From NCBI GenBank assembly GCA_023127905.1, contig JAGMEZ010000255.1, positions 1 through 6,595 of the forward strand: 6,595 bases of DNA, given 5' to 3'. The translations under genes were made by a program, and so were the position numbers. Of this stretch, positions 5,482-6,595 are shown piece after piece. Position 1 is the first letter of the stretch, and each line of letters starts with the position of its first letter. The notes beneath the pieces are model-generated. The model did not search any database, was not told the origin of the DNA, and worked only from the letters and a program-made list of their open reading frames with translations. This DNA is from Caldifarciminota bacterium (GTDB lineage Bacteria > Hydrothermota > E44-bin80).

Positions 5482-6589
5482 GAAAAGCCTTATTCTGTTT
5501 ATTTTTCTATTCCTTTTTTTAAAACTTCATGGAGAGGAAATAAGAGGTATCTGGATTATCCGGTGGGATGTCGATGACCCGGTGAAGGTTTTTAAGATGA
5601 TGAATGATATGAAAAAATATGATATTAACACGCTCTTTGTCCAGGTCTATGCGCGCTGCGAAGCAATGTATAAATCGCAGATTGTACCACGTTCTACAGA
5701 ATTGCTTAATACACCTTTCAATTATGACCCTCTTGATCTTGTAATAAAACTTGCAAAAAGGGATGGGTATAAGGTTCATGCCTGGATAAACCTCTACTAT
5801 GGCTGGTCTCATGCTCCATTTCCCTTGTCAGAGTACCATATTGCAAACAAGCACCCTGAATGGTTTATTGGCGATGATAAAGGAACTAACCTCAAAACTT
5901 ATTCGGTCGAAGAGATAAAGGCGATGGGGCTTGAAGGTTATTTCCTCGAACCGGCAAATGCGAAGGTACGGGAACACCTGAAGAAAATTGCACGTGAGAT
6001 TGTAGAAAATTACGATGTAGACGGTTTGCATATGGACTACTGTCGGTACCCGCGGAGTGATTATGGTTACGATATTCCCGCACGGGTGAGGTTCATGAGG
6101 GAGATGTATGTAGATCCCCTTAAACTGAGGGATAAAAGTGAAATTAGAAGTGATTTTGGTGCTGGAGCTTTTTTTGATATTCAACAGAAGTGGGATGACT
6201 GGCGTCGTAAACAGGTGACCCTTACAATAAAGGAAATATATGAAGAAGTAAAAAAGATAAAATCAGAGGTTCAGGTATCTGTTGCAGTTATTGGTGATAA
6301 TGTACATGCTAGGGATGATCTCCTTCAGGACTGGGTTTTCTGGGCACGGTCAGATTATGTTGATTTTGTGGTTCCCATGCTTTACTCTTCAGATGTAGGT
6401 TGGATCGAAAGGAAAACGAAAAAAACTATAGGATTTGTTGGTAGAAATAAACTTGTGGTTGGGTTGGGTGCGTACCTTCAAGATTATGATAATCTTTTAC
6501 AGGAAATTATTCAAGTTCAAGGGTTAGAGACAAGAGGTTATCTGCTGTTTTCATATGGCGGGATGGTGGAAAAGGGATACTTTGATTAA
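5474..6589 (+). CDS. Secreted glycoside-hydrolase-like protein, GHL10/DUF187 family
   Basis: A 371-residue exported protein of the DUF187 type (relatives: YngK, E. coli DigH/YddW), a TIM-barrel fold thought to act on cell-wall or other glycans; the substrate here is unknown. A signal peptide covers about residues 1-20 (basic FRK, a long Leu/Phe/Ile core, then LHG before EE), with no lipobox cysteine. Barrel-like segments: EIRGIWIIRWD (22-32), NTLFVQVYAR (52-61), KVHAWIN (100-106), KHPEWF (126-131), VDGLHMDYCRYP (182-193; Asp188 is a candidate active-site residue), DFVVPMLYS (297-305) and GYLLFSYGG (355-363). The ATG lies inside the archease gene (8-base overlap), with no ribosome binding site of its own, so translation probably depends on coupling. 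The protein lacks the extra C-terminal domains seen in larger relatives. Confidence 0.9.
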   Translation: MFRKSLILFIFLFLFLKLHGEEIRGIWIIRWDVDDPVKVFKMMNDMKKYDINTLFVQVYARCEAMYKSQIVPRSTELLNTPFNYDPLDLVIKLAKRDGYKVHAWINLYYGWSHAPFPLSEYHIANKHPEWFIGDDKGTNLKTYSVEEIKAMGLEGYFLEPANAKVREHLKKIAREIVENYDVDGLHMDYCRYPRSDYGYDIPARVRFMREMYVDPLKLRDKSEIRSDFGAGAFFDIQQKWDDWRRKQVTLTIKEIYEEVKKIKSEVQVSVAVIGDNVHARDDLLQDWVFWARSDYVDFVVPMLYSSDVGWIERKTKKTIGFVGRNKLVVGLGAYLQDYDNLLQEIIQVQGLETRGYLLFSYGGMVEKGYFD

Positions 6590-6595
6590 AAGGAG
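6589..6595 (+). promoter_or_regulatory. Ribosome binding site of a gene beyond the right edge
   Basis: AAAGGAG overlaps the stop codon of the GHL10-like gene and ends at the window edge. This is a strong Shine-Dalgarno sequence and implies another plus-strand gene starting within about 5-12 bases, so the operon continues. Confidence 0.65.

Noticed and set aside
5519..6184. Minus-strand open frames of 97, 118 and 63 codons
   Set aside because: They are antisense to the GHL10-like gene and look like complement-strand shadows, with no promoter or start signals.

Overview
The window is AT-rich bacterial DNA, roughly in the mid-to-high 30s % GC by eye, and densely coded. It holds five genes in two divergent blocks. 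The organism cannot be named from it. The vertical-style promoters (TTGAC-N17-TA...T), Shine-Dalgarno sequences and domain content are bacterial. The CTP synthase carries eukaryote/candidate-phylum-like motifs instead of the textbook bacterial ones, and an archease is present. Together with repeat debris of a kind I associate with uncultured-lineage genomes, this suggests an uncultured candidate-phylum bacterium (inference only).

Left block (minus strand, bases 1-4644): in transcription order purF (amidophosphoribosyltransferase, first step of purine synthesis), guaA (GMP synthase) and pyrG (CTP synthase, cut by the left edge of the window). All three are glutamine-dependent amidotransferases of nucleotide synthesis. 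purF and pyrG each have a good predicted promoter of their own. guaA follows purF after about 200 bases with no clear terminator between them, so purF-guaA may be co-transcribed.

Middle (4645-5064): a 420-base divergent intergenic region with no convincing gene. It holds, in order, the purF promoter on the minus strand, a short A-rich direct repeat with a REP-like remnant, two diverged copies of a roughly 40-base intergenic repeat that flank a strong bidirectional terminator, a plus-strand promoter for the archease gene, and a hairpin in that gene's leader.

Right block (plus strand, 5065-6595): an archease (partner protein of the RNA ligase RtcB), whose end overlaps by 8 bases the start of a secreted glycoside-hydrolase-like protein of the GHL10/DUF187 type. 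A ribosome binding site at the extreme right edge shows that the operon continues.

I saw no defence system, CRISPR array, tRNA, rRNA or intact mobile element. The genes are mostly housekeeping. The points worth a second look are the unusual PyrG subfamily, the altered active-site lid sequence of GuaA, the propeptide-less but cluster-ligand-containing PurF, and the repeat/terminator mosaic between the two blocks.
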